Part shown: positions 1-7,273 of the stretch, in pieces
How the letters are laid out: each line of letters begins with the position of its first letter
How positions within the stretch are numbered: the stretch's first letter is position 1
Assembly (NCBI GenBank): GCA_000432015.1
Contig: HF985515.1
Location: 86,897-104,727 of the forward strand
DNA from: Clostridium sp. CAG:1024
GTDB lineage: Bacteria > Bacillota > Clostridia > Christensenellales > CAG-138
Length of the DNA stretch: 17,831 nucleotides
Direction of reading: 5' to 3'
The notes under the pieces: model-generated
Told to the model about the DNA's origin: nothing
Seen by the model: only the letters and a program-made list of their open reading frames with translations
Databases searched by the model: none
Made by a program: the position numbers and the translations under genes

Positions 1-78
1 TCGTACGACAACAACACCGACCGCCCATGTAGACAGAGCCTAACGACTGTCCTGACAATACATTTTGAGAGGAACGGA
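1..78. other. Window edge, no supportable gene
   Basis: No gene can be supported here. On the plus strand one frame runs in from the left edge and stops at TAA 41-43. Another stays open to TGA 124-126 but runs through the hairpin at 79-108. Either could be the end of a gene lying left of the window. The terminator-like hairpin just downstream fits the first (stop at 43) better. On the minus strand an ATG at about 28 has no SD site and leaves the window after 9 codons. Confidence 0.3.
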
Positions 79-120
79 CGACGCGTTTCGGTGGTGCGGA
101 GCGCGTCGCTTGTTTTCTAT
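79..120 (+). terminator. Intrinsic terminator for a gene left of the window
   Basis: CGACGCG at 79-85 pairs with CGCGTCG at 102-108. The stem continues inward as TTTC (86-89) with GGAG (98-101), using two G-U pairs, and closes an 8-nt loop. A T-rich run, TGTTTTCTATTCTT, follows. The G-U pairs form only in plus-strand RNA (they would be C-A mismatches on the other strand), so it probably ends a plus-strand transcript that starts before the window. Confidence 0.55.
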
Positions 121-146
121 TCTTGAGCCTCTGGCGCAAAGACATG

Positions 147-173
147 AAAAAAGGAAGCCAAACGGCTTCCTTT
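147..173 (-). terminator. Intrinsic terminator of the small RNA
   Basis: GGAAGCC (153-159) and GGCTTCC (164-170) form a 7-bp stem around a 4-nt loop. Flanking A and T residues extend it to 10 bp. In minus-strand RNA the stem is followed by an uninterrupted run of U (147-152). It ends the small RNA and would also stop any read-through from the radical SAM gene. On the plus strand the T run is only three bases, so minus is the better orientation. Confidence 0.8.
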
Positions 174-314
174 CATCTTCGCTGTATTGCCTTTCCACGT
201 GGTGCCCTACCCACATCGAAAGCAGGATATAAAGTACAGAATAGTTCGTTACGCGTATTTAAGGAGGAAATCGGTAATGAAAAAACTATTTACAATACAG
301 CGAAACCTTTTTCT
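147..314 (-). ncRNA. Candidate small RNA, three-way junction with an anti-SD loop
   Basis: This looks like a stand-alone small RNA of about 165 nt, because it has its own promoter (321-348) and terminator (147-173) on the minus strand. P1 is a perfect 12-bp closing stem (293-304 with 178-189). P2 pairs 284-290 with 240-246, and inside it TTAC/GTAA (277-274 with 252-249) holds up a loop containing TTTCCTCCTT (270-261). P3 pairs 218-222 with 191-195 and 211-216 with 197-202, with one mismatch and an 8-nt loop (203-210). One P3 pair is a U-G wobble on the minus strand but a C-A mismatch on the plus strand, which supports minus-strand transcription. The loop is complementary to the SD consensus AGGAGG, a feature known from C-rich-loop regulatory RNAs of Firmicutes such as RsaE/RoxS. 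I do not recognise a named family. 6S RNA was considered, but it is one long hairpin with a central bubble. A trans-acting regulatory role is inference. Confidence 0.6.
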
Positions 315-320
315 ATCCTG

Positions 321-348
321 AGCATAGTATATCATTGCATCTTGTCAA
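321..348 (-). promoter_or_regulatory. Sigma-A-type promoter of the small RNA
   Basis: On the minus strand TTGACA (348-343) lies 16 nt from TATGCT (326-321). This places the start of transcription near 314, just before the P1 stem of the small RNA. The consensus -35 box suggests substantial constitutive expression. No operator is evident. Confidence 0.65.
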
Positions 349-383
349 ATGCAAGCGGAATCTGAGGCAAAATTGTGTCAATT

Positions 384-1259
384 CTATTGCTGTTCTGTAA
401 AGATCGGGGTGAAGGCCAAGTCGGCGGAGTCCCTGTCCTGAATATACACGTTTTCGAATCCGAGATCACAGCAATATGTGCAGGCGCGGTCGTATTCGCG
501 GTCCGTCAGCTTGCGGTTGAGCGGCGGTTCCGTGATAGCAGGCGTCGGCGCATACTGGCGCATCAGCGACAGATATGTGGTTCTGGGAAGCATGTCGGCG
601 ATGGCATCCAGAACACGCCGCGTATCGTCCACACACCCGGGAAGGACCAAATGCCGCACCAATAAACCGCGCGTTGCCAATCCCGCGTCATTCAGCGTCA
701 GTTGGCCAACCTGCCGATACATTTCGAGAATGGCGTCGCGCGCGACGGGGAAGTAATCCTCAGCGCCGGAGAAGCGCTTGCTCAGTACCGATGAAACATA
801 CTTGAGGTCCGGCAGATAGACGTCAACAAGCCCGTCAAACGACGCCAGCGTGTCCGCACGTTCGTAGGCGTTGGTGTTGTAAACGATGGGGACGGAAAGC
901 CCCTGCTGCTTAGCAGACAGCAGCGCATCTCGCAGAACGGCCGTATGGGGAGTCGGGGTGACAAGATTGATGTTGTGCGCCCCGGCTGATTCGAGAAGCA
1001 AGAACTGATCGGCAAGTTTTTCTGCGTCCATTGCCTGGCCGAGCGTACCGTCGTGCAGCAAATAGTTTTGGCAAAAAACGCAGGAAAGATTGCAGCCGGA
1101 GAAAAATACGGCGCCCGATCCTCGCGAACCGCTGATGCAGGGCTCCTCCCAGAAATGCAGAGCTGCACGGGCGACGCGAGGCAGCATTCCGCCGCCGCAG
1201 AGCCCCTGACGTTTTGAACGGTCAATGCCGCATTTTCTCGGACAGGCAGTACAAAGCAT
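384..1259 (-). CDS. PflX-like radical SAM protein
   Basis: A 291-residue radical SAM enzyme of the group related to pyruvate formate-lyase activating enzymes (PflX, COG1313). Family members bind a [4Fe-4S] cluster and S-adenosylmethionine to generate a radical; the substrate of PflX-type proteins is not established. The cluster motif CNLSCVFC (CxxxCxxC) is at residues 56-63. A second set of cysteines at the N-terminus (residues 3, 6, 10, 21; CTACPRKCG) is typical of this subgroup. The frame stays open up to a TTG at 1286, inside the previous gene. I prefer ATG 1259 because GGAGAG sits 9 nt upstream and the family starts close to CTACPRKC. The upstream gene stops at 1261, one base before this start, so the two are probably co-transcribed and translationally coupled. 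No terminator is seen directly after the stop; the one at 147-173 may serve. Confidence 0.85.
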   Translation of the reverse strand: MLCTACPRKCGIDRSKRQGLCGGGMLPRVARAALHFWEEPCISGSRGSGAVFFSGCNLSCVFCQNYLLHDGTLGQAMDAEKLADQFLLLESAGAHNINLVTPTPHTAVLRDALLSAKQQGLSVPIVYNTNAYERADTLASFDGLVDVYLPDLKYVSSVLSKRFSGAEDYFPVARDAILEMYRQVGQLTLNDAGLATRGLLVRHLVLPGCVDDTRRVLDAIADMLPRTTYLSLMRQYAPTPAITEPPLNRKLTDREYDRACTYCCDLGFENVYIQDRDSADLAFTPIFTEQQ

Positions 1260-1260
1260 C

Positions 1261-2679
1261 TTAGAATACTCTCCGTGCGCAGACAAAATTGCGCGTCCAA
1301 TAGTCGGTTTTGCAGGAACGTTTCACCACTTCGCCTAAACTCGACGAGGCGTCGATCATTTTTCCTCCGCCGATATATAGTCCAACGTGTGAAACACGGC
1401 TGGATTTGTCGTCACGGAAGAACAACAGATCGCCTTTTTCCAGATCCGACATGCTCGTGATCAGCGTCCAGCTCTCATTTTGACTGTAGCTTGCAGCGCT
1501 TCTGCGGCCAACGCTGACGCCGTTCTTCGTTAGGCAGTAGTAGATCAGTCCGGAGCAGTCAAACGTATTCGGCCCTTCGTCGCCGCGCACATAACGCTTA
1601 CCGATCTGCGCCTGCGCAACGGAGATCACGCCTGCAACATCACCGCTTGCATTAAAATCGCCGCCCGTCGGATACTCCTTTCCGCCGTCGGACGGGGGAT
1701 CGGTTGGCGCTGGCGTCACAACGACTTCCGGCTCCGGCGTAAGCTCCGGGACTGCCGGGTCGACGATCAAACCGCCGTCGATCGGAGTTGGAGTTGGCTT
1801 TGGCGTTTTTTCGACGGGAGCTGAGGTCTTTCCGGGGGAAGCAGTTTTTGCAGGCTTCGGCGTTTTCGTAGGCTTTGGTGTTTTCGCAGGCTTCGGCGTG
1901 CTTGTCGGCTTTGGCGTGGGAGTCGGATCGTGATAAGGCCGCGCATCCCCGGAATACAGAATGTCACGGTCGTCTAAATTGTAGATGCCGTCCTCGTCCA
2001 GACCGTTTCGCTGCTGGAAGGATTTCAGAGCCTCTTCGGTCGCAATGCCGAAATAGCCGTTGATTTTTCCGTCGTAGTAGCCCAAGCCGTGCAGAAGCTT
2101 TTGGATGGCGCGTACATCTGTCCCATCGTCTCCGAGACGAACTTCATAATTTGCAGCGTCGCTGCTGTAAAGCTTTGTCTGCAGTTCACTGTCGGCAATG
2201 CCCGTGATGGGCGTATCAAGCGTACGCTGAAACATGGCCACAGCGGCAGCCGTCGCCTCGTTGTATTTTGTGCCGGGCTCGTCCGAGTCAAGATACCCAA
2301 GCTCCATGAGGCGGAGCTGCAGCGATTCGACGGCGGGATAATCATCGTTCAGCTGAAGAAGAGAATAATTGGAAACCTGGATCTCATCCGAGGGGGAGGG
2401 AGCGGCGGATTCACCGTCTTCCTGACCTTCCTGCCCGACCACGGCGATCCGCGCGGCAGGCGTTGGCGTGGGAGATCCGGCAGTCGGTTCTGTCAAAGCA
2501 TACGCAGCGTGTGTGTTAGCGGTGCCGATGCGGTCCAGACCGAACGGCAGCAGGACAAAGCAGACAAGCGCAACGGCGCAGATCGAAAGGATCGCGGTTC
2601 GCGCACGTTTTGAGAACAGCCCGACAGGGGAAACGCTGGTTGACGGGCGTTTTGCCAACTGTTTGTTTTTGTTCCGCAA
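1261..2679 (-). CDS. NlpC/P60 cell-wall hydrolase with two PG-binding domains
   Basis: A 472-residue predicted peptidoglycan endopeptidase acting outside the membrane. One transmembrane or signal-anchor helix is at about residues 29-47, after a basic N-terminus. Two peptidoglycan-binding repeats follow (about 110-172 and 177-242), then a Pro/Thr/Lys-rich linker (about 250-345) and a C-terminal NlpC/P60 domain (about 347-472). The catalytic cysteine lies in FDCSGL (Cys about 375) and the histidine in SHVGLYIG (about 431); the third polar residue may be the Asp in MIDASS. NlpC/P60 enzymes cut stem-peptide bonds. The frame opens at GTG 2688, but GAGGTG at 2691-2686 overlaps that codon and lies 6 nt before TTG 2679, so I take TTG as the start. 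The TATACT box at 2718-2723 is the likely promoter. The gene is followed after one base by the radical SAM gene. Confidence 0.88.
   Translation of the reverse strand: MRNKNKQLAKRPSTSVSPVGLFSKRARTAILSICAVALVCFVLLPFGLDRIGTANTHAAYALTEPTAGSPTPTPAARIAVVGQEGQEDGESAAPSPSDEIQVSNYSLLQLNDDYPAVESLQLRLMELGYLDSDEPGTKYNEATAAAVAMFQRTLDTPITGIADSELQTKLYSSDAANYEVRLGDDGTDVRAIQKLLHGLGYYDGKINGYFGIATEEALKSFQQRNGLDEDGIYNLDDRDILYSGDARPYHDPTPTPKPTSTPKPAKTPKPTKTPKPAKTASPGKTSAPVEKTPKPTPTPIDGGLIVDPAVPELTPEPEVVVTPAPTDPPSDGGKEYPTGGDFNASGDVAGVISVAQAQIGKRYVRGDEGPNTFDCSGLIYYCLTKNGVSVGRRSAASYSQNESWTLITSMSDLEKGDLLFFRDDKSSRVSHVGLYIGGGKMIDASSSLGEVVKRSCKTDYWTRNFVCARRVF
1852..1923 (-). repeat. Four tandem 18-bp units coding a KPxKTP linker
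   Basis: Four consecutive 18-bp units (1852-1869, 1870-1887, 1888-1905, 1906-1923) follow the pattern NGGCTTNGGNGTNNNNGN on the plus strand. A degenerate fifth unit may lie at 1834-1851. In the gene they encode the Lys-Pro-Thr/Ala-Lys-Thr-Pro linker between the PG-binding and NlpC/P60 domains. The unit is a multiple of three, so changes in copy number would alter linker length without breaking the frame. Confidence 0.75.
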
Positions 2680-2717
2680 ATCAAACACCTCAGTACATTT
2701 ATCAGGATTCTCTTAAC

Positions 2718-2723
2718 AGTATA
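2718..2723 (-). promoter_or_regulatory. Possible -10 box for the hydrolase operon
   Basis: TATACT is read on the minus strand about 30-40 nt before the hydrolase start. No good -35 box stands at the usual distance (the hexamers there resemble AACTCA), so this is only a tentative promoter. It lies in the divergent region shared with the ABC-F gene. Confidence 0.3.
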
Positions 2724-2796
2724 CATGCCGGAGCACGGATTGAGTTTGAACATTTTGCGAATTTGCAGTCTTTTCCCGTCTTGTGCCGACTGTGTT

Positions 2797-2825
2797 TTGC
2801 TTTGTTGCCCGCAATATGTTAGAAT
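2797..2825 (+). promoter_or_regulatory. Promoter of the ABC-F operon
   Basis: TTGCTT (2797-2802) and TAGAAT (2820-2825) are separated by 17 nt, placing transcription start near 2832 and giving a short leader of about 25 nt. The leader carries the SD site ACAGGAGC ahead of ATG 2856. No attenuator or leader peptide of the kind found before antibiotic-induced ABC-F genes is visible. Confidence 0.5.
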
Positions 2826-2855
2826 GTAGTAAACTCTAAGACAGGAGCGAACCGT

Positions 2856-4775
2856 ATGGCGCTCATACAGGTACAAAATGTATCGAAATATTTCGGGACG
2901 CGCGAGCTGTTCCGTGATATTTCGTTTGAAATCTATGAGAATGACCACATTGGGTTGATTGGCGTCAACGGCTGCGGAAAATCAACGCTTTTGGCGCTGT
3001 TGATGCACAAAGAGGAATGGGATGCGGGACGCATCTCCCTTTCTCGCGAATGCCGGATCGGCGCTCTGGAGCAAGCGCTGCCGGAGCAGCTTGATGCGAC
3101 GCTCTATGACATCACGCTGACGGTGTTTGACGGCCTGCGGGATTTGGAACGTGAGCTTGAGAACATTGCCGACCGAATCGCTGCAGGAGACCCCGAGACA
3201 GAACGTTTGGTGCAGCGTCAGTTCCGTCTGCAGGAGGCGTTCGAACGCAAGGGCGGCCTGACATATCGAAGCAGAACGCGCGCAACGCTGCTGGGCCTTG
3301 GATTTGCGGCGGAGGAGCTGCGAAAAAAAGTCTCAGAGCTGAGCGGCGGCGAGACAAGAAAGGCATTGCTTGCGCGTCTCTTGCTGTCCGACGCCAATCT
3401 GCTGCTCTTGGACGAGCCGACAAACCATTTGGATCTGCAGGCGGTCGAGTGGCTGGAGGAGTTCCTGCTTTCTTTTCGGGGCGCTTACCTGGTCGTTTCG
3501 CATGACCGTTACTTTCTTGACCGTGTTACGACGCGGACAATCGAGATGGAACACGGGACGCTGCGCCTCACAAACGGGAACTATTCCCGACATCAGGAGC
3601 TGAAGCTTGACGCGAACCAGACTGCGGAGCGTCAGTATCAACGAACGCTGCGGGAGATCCGACGGATTGAGGGAATCATTGAGCAGCAGCGACGCTGGAA
3701 TCAGGCGCGGAATTATGTAACGATCGCCTCCAAACAGAAGCAGATCGATCGATTAAAAAAAGATCTCGTAAAGCCGGAAGCCCCACCCGCGCAGATTCGG
3801 TTTCAATTTTCCGCGCCGGAGCCTTCCGGGAACGAGGTCATTGCCGTAAAGGACTTGGAAAAGTCCTTCGGAAATCAGCGGTTGTTTCAGAACGTATCGT
3901 TTCTGATCAAAAAAGGGGAGCATGTGTGCTTGCTCGGAGCAAACGGCTGCGGAAAAACAACGCTTCTCAGAATGCTGCTCGGCAGAGAACCGGTGGACGG
4001 GGGCGCTTACAGGATCGGGGCAAATGTGCAGATCGGATACTTTGAGCAGACGTCGCGTGGACTGGATGCGTCAAAGACCATATACGATGAGGTTTGGGAC
4101 AGCTTTCCCCGCATGGAACCGCAGCAGATCCGCAATGCACTCGGTACGTTCCTTTTTCGAGGAGACGATGTGTTCAAAACGGTCGGCACGCTTTCGGGCG
4201 GCGAACTCGCACGCGTTCAGCTGTTAAAGCTGATGCTGGGACAGAGCAATTTGTTGCTGCTGGACGAGCCGACGAACCATTTGGATATTCCGTCGCGTGA
4301 GCAGCTGGAGGACGCACTCTGCAATTATAACGGAACGCTGTTGATCGTCACGCATGACCGTTATTTTATCAATCGGATTGCCGATAGGATCCTTGCCCTT
4401 TCGGAAAGCGGCGTTGCGGAGTTTTCGGGCGATTGGGATGCATACCGCGAGCTTCTTTCCATGCAGCCGGATACTTCCTGCGAGGAACAGCCGCCTGTGC
4501 AGCAGACACAAAACGCCTATGTGCTGGCACGCGAGCGCAGAAGCGCAAGGAACCGTGCAAAAGGCGAGCTGACGAGGATCGAAGCACAGATCGCGGAAAC
4601 GGAGAAGCAGATCGAAAACGCTGAACGAGAACTGGCGAGACCGGAGCTCCAAAGCGATTATCAGCAGATCGCCGCGCTTGCGGAGACGCTTGCAGAACGG
4701 AAAGCGGAACTGGACACGCTTTATCAACAATGGGAGAAGGCGGAGGAGACGCTTGCCGCCTTTACGGAGGAATGA
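2856..4775 (+). CDS. ABC-F family ATPase (YdiF/Uup-like)
   Basis: A 639-residue ABC-F protein: two ATPase domains on one chain and no membrane segments. Family members bind the ribosomal E site and help peptidyl transfer, assembly or antibiotic release. Domain 1 has Walker A GVNGCGKST (36-44), signature LSGGE (162-166) and Walker B LLLLDEP (from about 182). The basic, helical interdomain linker (about 245-305) matches the part that contacts P-site tRNA. Domain 2 has GANGCGKTT (361-369), LSGGEL (446-451) and LLLLDEP (from about 466). A charged coiled coil (about 548-635) closes the protein. The long C-terminal coiled coil and short leader suggest a housekeeping member (YdiF or Uup type) rather than a resistance factor, but resistance activity cannot be excluded. 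The start is supported by an SD site 6-8 nt upstream. Its TGA overlaps an ATG, but the next gene more likely starts at 4778. Confidence 0.93.
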   Translation: MALIQVQNVSKYFGTRELFRDISFEIYENDHIGLIGVNGCGKSTLLALLMHKEEWDAGRISLSRECRIGALEQALPEQLDATLYDITLTVFDGLRDLERELENIADRIAAGDPETERLVQRQFRLQEAFERKGGLTYRSRTRATLLGLGFAAEELRKKVSELSGGETRKALLARLLLSDANLLLLDEPTNHLDLQAVEWLEEFLLSFRGAYLVVSHDRYFLDRVTTRTIEMEHGTLRLTNGNYSRHQELKLDANQTAERQYQRTLREIRRIEGIIEQQRRWNQARNYVTIASKQKQIDRLKKDLVKPEAPPAQIRFQFSAPEPSGNEVIAVKDLEKSFGNQRLFQNVSFLIKKGEHVCLLGANGCGKTTLLRMLLGREPVDGGAYRIGANVQIGYFEQTSRGLDASKTIYDEVWDSFPRMEPQQIRNALGTFLFRGDDVFKTVGTLSGGELARVQLLKLMLGQSNLLLLDEPTNHLDIPSREQLEDALCNYNGTLLIVTHDRYFINRIADRILALSESGVAEFSGDWDAYRELLSMQPDTSCEEQPPVQQTQNAYVLARERRSARNRAKGELTRIEAQIAETEKQIENAERELARPELQSDYQQIAALAETLAERKAELDTLYQQWEKAEETLAAFTEE

Positions 4776-4777
4776 CG

Positions 4778-5917
4778 ATGGAGTTTCAGAGATTTTCGAT
4801 CGGTGCGAGATTTGTGATCTCCGGGAGCGTACAGGACACGGCTGCGAGGGCATGGTCGCTGTTGTTCGATTTTCTTTCGCCGAAGGAGGTTGCGGGGCTG
4901 CAACTGTACGGCGTGTATCAGGAACCGAACGAAATCGAGCGTGAACCGGCGTATATCTGCGTTTTGTCGAGGGCTTCACTGCGCCGATGCAAGCAGGTCT
5001 ATGCACGGTTGGCGGCAAATCCGATGATTCGTTCTTATCTGACGCTGTACCGGCCGTTTTTACAGAACAACAGACTGTCTGTGTTTGATGGGTATGAGTC
5101 ACTTGGCAGAGTGGATGAGGCGGGCTTTGCCGTCGGCGGCACGTCGGTCTATGGTAATATGCGGTTTGTCGGCAAGGAATCCGAGATCGATCCGCTCGCC
5201 GTTGAAGCCCCCGTGTTTCTGCTTGCACCGGATATGTATTGCGGGCAGCTGACGTCAGAGCAGGTCATTCGCGAACTGATGCGTATCGCATACAGCTATT
5301 TCCCTTATGCGGAGATTGTTCCGTATCCGATCGCCTGCGGCGCCACCGGTATGATCAAAGCGCTGATCCACGCACTCGGCGGCCGCTATGTCTGCTGCAA
5401 AATCCCGGGGGAAGACGGCGAGACAACGTTAGCGCATTATGGGATTTTGCCGGATCATACAGCCGTTATTGAAGGGGAAACCGCAGAACGGGCAAAGCAG
5501 ATCCTGCTCGAGGCAAAAGCGGACGGTTACGCTGCGTTTGTTGTCGGCATCGGCGAACCGTTGACCGAGGAACGTCTGCGGCTGTTTTCTCCGGAATTGG
5601 ACGGGCGCCTGGCCAATGCGCAGATCCATTTGTTCGATAATATCGTTGGCATTTCCAAGTTTTTGGATTATGCTGCATTCGACCAGTATGTGCAGCAGGC
5701 GAGTCTTGTGATCACGGGCGACGGAGAGACGGTACATCCGCGGGATACTGTCAAAGAGATCGAGCGCCGGTGCAAGCAGTATAATACGCAGGTCGCCGTC
5801 CTGGACAGCATTGACCCAAAACCGCAGACGCCGGAGGTCGCGCTGATGATCCTGCGGAACTCTGCAAACTATCTGTTCAGACTGCTCAGGATGGGAAACC
5901 GACTTCAGCGAAAATAA
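4778..5917 (+). CDS. Glycerate-kinase-like protein, probably catalytically altered
   Basis: A 379-residue soluble protein. Residues from about 148 resemble the GckA/GlxK-type glycerate kinase fold (COG1929). APDMYCGQLT (150-159) corresponds to the family's APDSFKGSL start. YPIACGATGM (183-192) sits where LADGGEGT is expected. HYGILPDHTAVIE (220-232) matches the YGIL..TAVIE strand. VVGIGEPLT (255-263) stands in place of the glycine-rich VGIGGSATNDGG. VITGDGETV (311-319) matches ITGEGRLD. The substrate- and phosphate-binding acidic/glycine motifs are therefore mostly lost, so glycerate kinase activity is doubtful. The first 145 residues match nothing I recognise and contain no membrane segment. 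ATG 4778 is preferred over ATG 4772, because GGAGG (4766-4770) is 7 nt before the former and only 1 nt before the latter. It lies between the ABC-F and pdp genes in one operon. Function unknown; the fold assignment is by eye. Confidence 0.6.
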   Translation: MEFQRFSIGARFVISGSVQDTAARAWSLLFDFLSPKEVAGLQLYGVYQEPNEIEREPAYICVLSRASLRRCKQVYARLAANPMIRSYLTLYRPFLQNNRLSVFDGYESLGRVDEAGFAVGGTSVYGNMRFVGKESEIDPLAVEAPVFLLAPDMYCGQLTSEQVIRELMRIAYSYFPYAEIVPYPIACGATGMIKALIHALGGRYVCCKIPGEDGETTLAHYGILPDHTAVIEGETAERAKQILLEAKADGYAAFVVGIGEPLTEERLRLFSPELDGRLANAQIHLFDNIVGISKFLDYAAFDQYVQQASLVITGDGETVHPRDTVKEIERRCKQYNTQVAVLDSIDPKPQTPEVALMILRNSANYLFRLLRMGNRLQRK

Positions 5918-5954
5918 GCGATCAAGCGAGACAATAGAAGGAGATTTGCAAAAA

Positions 5955-7271
5955 ATGAGAATGGTAGACCTGATTGAAAAGAAAGTTGACGGCGGCGCGC
6001 TTTCTCACGACGAGATCGAAACGATGATCAAAGGGTATGTTGACGGAGAGATCCCGGATTATCAGATGGCCGCGTTTATGATGGCGGTCGTGTTCGCCGG
6101 CATGGACGCCCGTGAATCCGCAGACCTGACGCTCGCCATGATGCGTTCCGGCGATCTTGTCGATCTTTCCCCGCTGCCGGGGATCAAGGTCGATAAGCAC
6201 TCCACCGGCGGCGTCGGCGATACAACGACGCTGGTCGTTGGGCCGCTCGTTGCGGCCTGCGGCGGAACGGTCGCCAAAATGTCGGGACGTGGGTTGGGCC
6301 ATACCGGCGGTACGCTGGACAAGCTGGAGTCCATTCCCGGCCTGCGGATCGAACAGAGCATGGAGCGCTTTTTCGAAATCGTATCCGAGGTCGGCGTAGC
6401 GGTCATCGGGCAAAGCGGCAACCTGGTCCCTGCTGACAAGAAAATGTATGCCCTGCGCGATGTGACGGCGACGGTTCGAAGCATTCCGCTCATCGCAGGC
6501 AGCGTGATGAGCAAAAAACTGGCAGCAGGCGCGGATGCGATCGTATTGGACGTCAAGGTCGGTTCCGGCGCATTTATGCGCACGGTCGAAGAAGGAAAGC
6601 AGCTTGCACGTCTTATGGTCGATATTGGCGCGCTGCTGAATCGCCGCGTCGTTGCCGTTATCACCGATATGAACCAGCCGCTCGGCCTTGCCGTGGGCAA
6701 TGCACTCGAGGTTCGGGAGGCGATCCAGCTTCTTTCCGGTGAGATACCGGAAACCGATCCCCTTTACGAAGTATGTATGCTGCTCGGTTCGCATATGCTG
6801 ATGCTCTCCAACCTTGCCGAGAACGAAGCAGAGGCGCGGGCAAAGCTCAAAGAAGCGATCAATAGCGGGCGCGGTCTTGAGAAGCTGCAGAAAATGGTTG
6901 CTGCGCAGGGCGGTGATGCAAGCTATATCACGCTGGACGGCATCGAGAAGCTTTGCGAAGTGAAGCGCAGGATCCCGATCTATCCGAGGCAGAACGGATA
7001 TATCACCGCAATGAATGCGGAGTATATCGGCACCGCGGCGCAGATGCTTGGCGCGGGACGGGCAAAGAAAGAGGACAGCATCGATCACGCGGTCGGCCTT
7101 GTCATGCACAAACGGCTCGGTGATGCCGTGTGCACGGACGAGCCGCTCTGCACGATGTATGTCAACGACGATGCACGTCTTGCGGAGGCGACGGATTGTT
7201 TCCTTTCCGCGATCACGGTTTCCGAACGCCATGCGGAAGCACAACCCATGGTCTATGACGTGGTGCGCTGA
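5955..7271 (+). CDS. pdp: Pyrimidine-nucleoside phosphorylase
   Basis: A 438-residue enzyme that cleaves thymidine, uridine and deoxyuridine with phosphate, giving the base and (deoxy)ribose-1-phosphate for salvage. The N-terminus MRMVDLIEKK is typical of Gram-positive Pdp. KHSTGGVGDTTT (81-92) and KMSGRGLGHTGGTLDKLE (108-125) form the phosphate and substrate site. LRDVTATV, SIPLIAGSVMSKKLAAG and DVKVGSGAFM follow in family order, and a C-terminal PYNP domain ends the chain. The length matches the usual 430-440 residues. A TTG at 5946 is only 2 nt from the AAGGAG site, whereas ATG 5955 is 11 nt from it and gives the family N-terminus. The frame follows the previous gene after 37 nt and ends 2 nt before polA. 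Pdp is broader in substrate than DeoA; the sequence favours Pdp, but specificity cannot be proven by eye. Confidence 0.93.
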   Translation: MRMVDLIEKKVDGGALSHDEIETMIKGYVDGEIPDYQMAAFMMAVVFAGMDARESADLTLAMMRSGDLVDLSPLPGIKVDKHSTGGVGDTTTLVVGPLVAACGGTVAKMSGRGLGHTGGTLDKLESIPGLRIEQSMERFFEIVSEVGVAVIGQSGNLVPADKKMYALRDVTATVRSIPLIAGSVMSKKLAAGADAIVLDVKVGSGAFMRTVEEGKQLARLMVDIGALLNRRVVAVITDMNQPLGLAVGNALEVREAIQLLSGEIPETDPLYEVCMLLGSHMLMLSNLAENEAEARAKLKEAINSGRGLEKLQKMVAAQGGDASYITLDGIEKLCEVKRRIPIYPRQNGYITAMNAEYIGTAAQMLGAGRAKKEDSIDHAVGLVMHKRLGDAVCTDEPLCTMYVNDDARLAEATDCFLSAITVSERHAEAQPMVYDVVR

Positions 7272-7273
7272 TC

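Noticed and set aside
147..314. 6S RNA as the identity of the minus-strand small RNA.
   Set aside because: 6S RNA is one long hairpin with a central bubble. This RNA forms two separate hairpins on a closing stem, and I could not match 6S sequence blocks.
277..321. A 14-codon plus-strand ORF with an excellent SD site (AAGGAGGAAA).
   Set aside because: No plus-strand gene follows and no terminator or attenuator fits. The SD-like bases are the complement of the anti-SD loop of the minus-strand small RNA, which explains them better.
376..381. A second TTGACA on the minus strand as another promoter for the small RNA.
   Set aside because: No -10-like hexamer stands at 16-18 nt (the 17-nt position reads CCGCTT).
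2856..4775. ABC-F protein as an antibiotic-resistance determinant.
   Set aside because: It has the C-terminal coiled coil of housekeeping types and a short leader without attenuator or leader peptide, so resistance cannot be claimed.
4224..5228. 334-codon minus-strand open frame across the ABC-F/glycerate-kinase-like junction.
   Set aside because: It covers the end of one plus-strand gene and the start of another, is rich in Arg/Pro/Ser of shadow type, and shows no motif.
5922..7244. Long open frame of 440 codons on the minus strand opposite pdp.
   Set aside because: The plus-strand frame is an unmistakable pyrimidine-nucleoside phosphorylase with family motifs. The antisense frame has no recognisable domain and is a by-product of codon bias.
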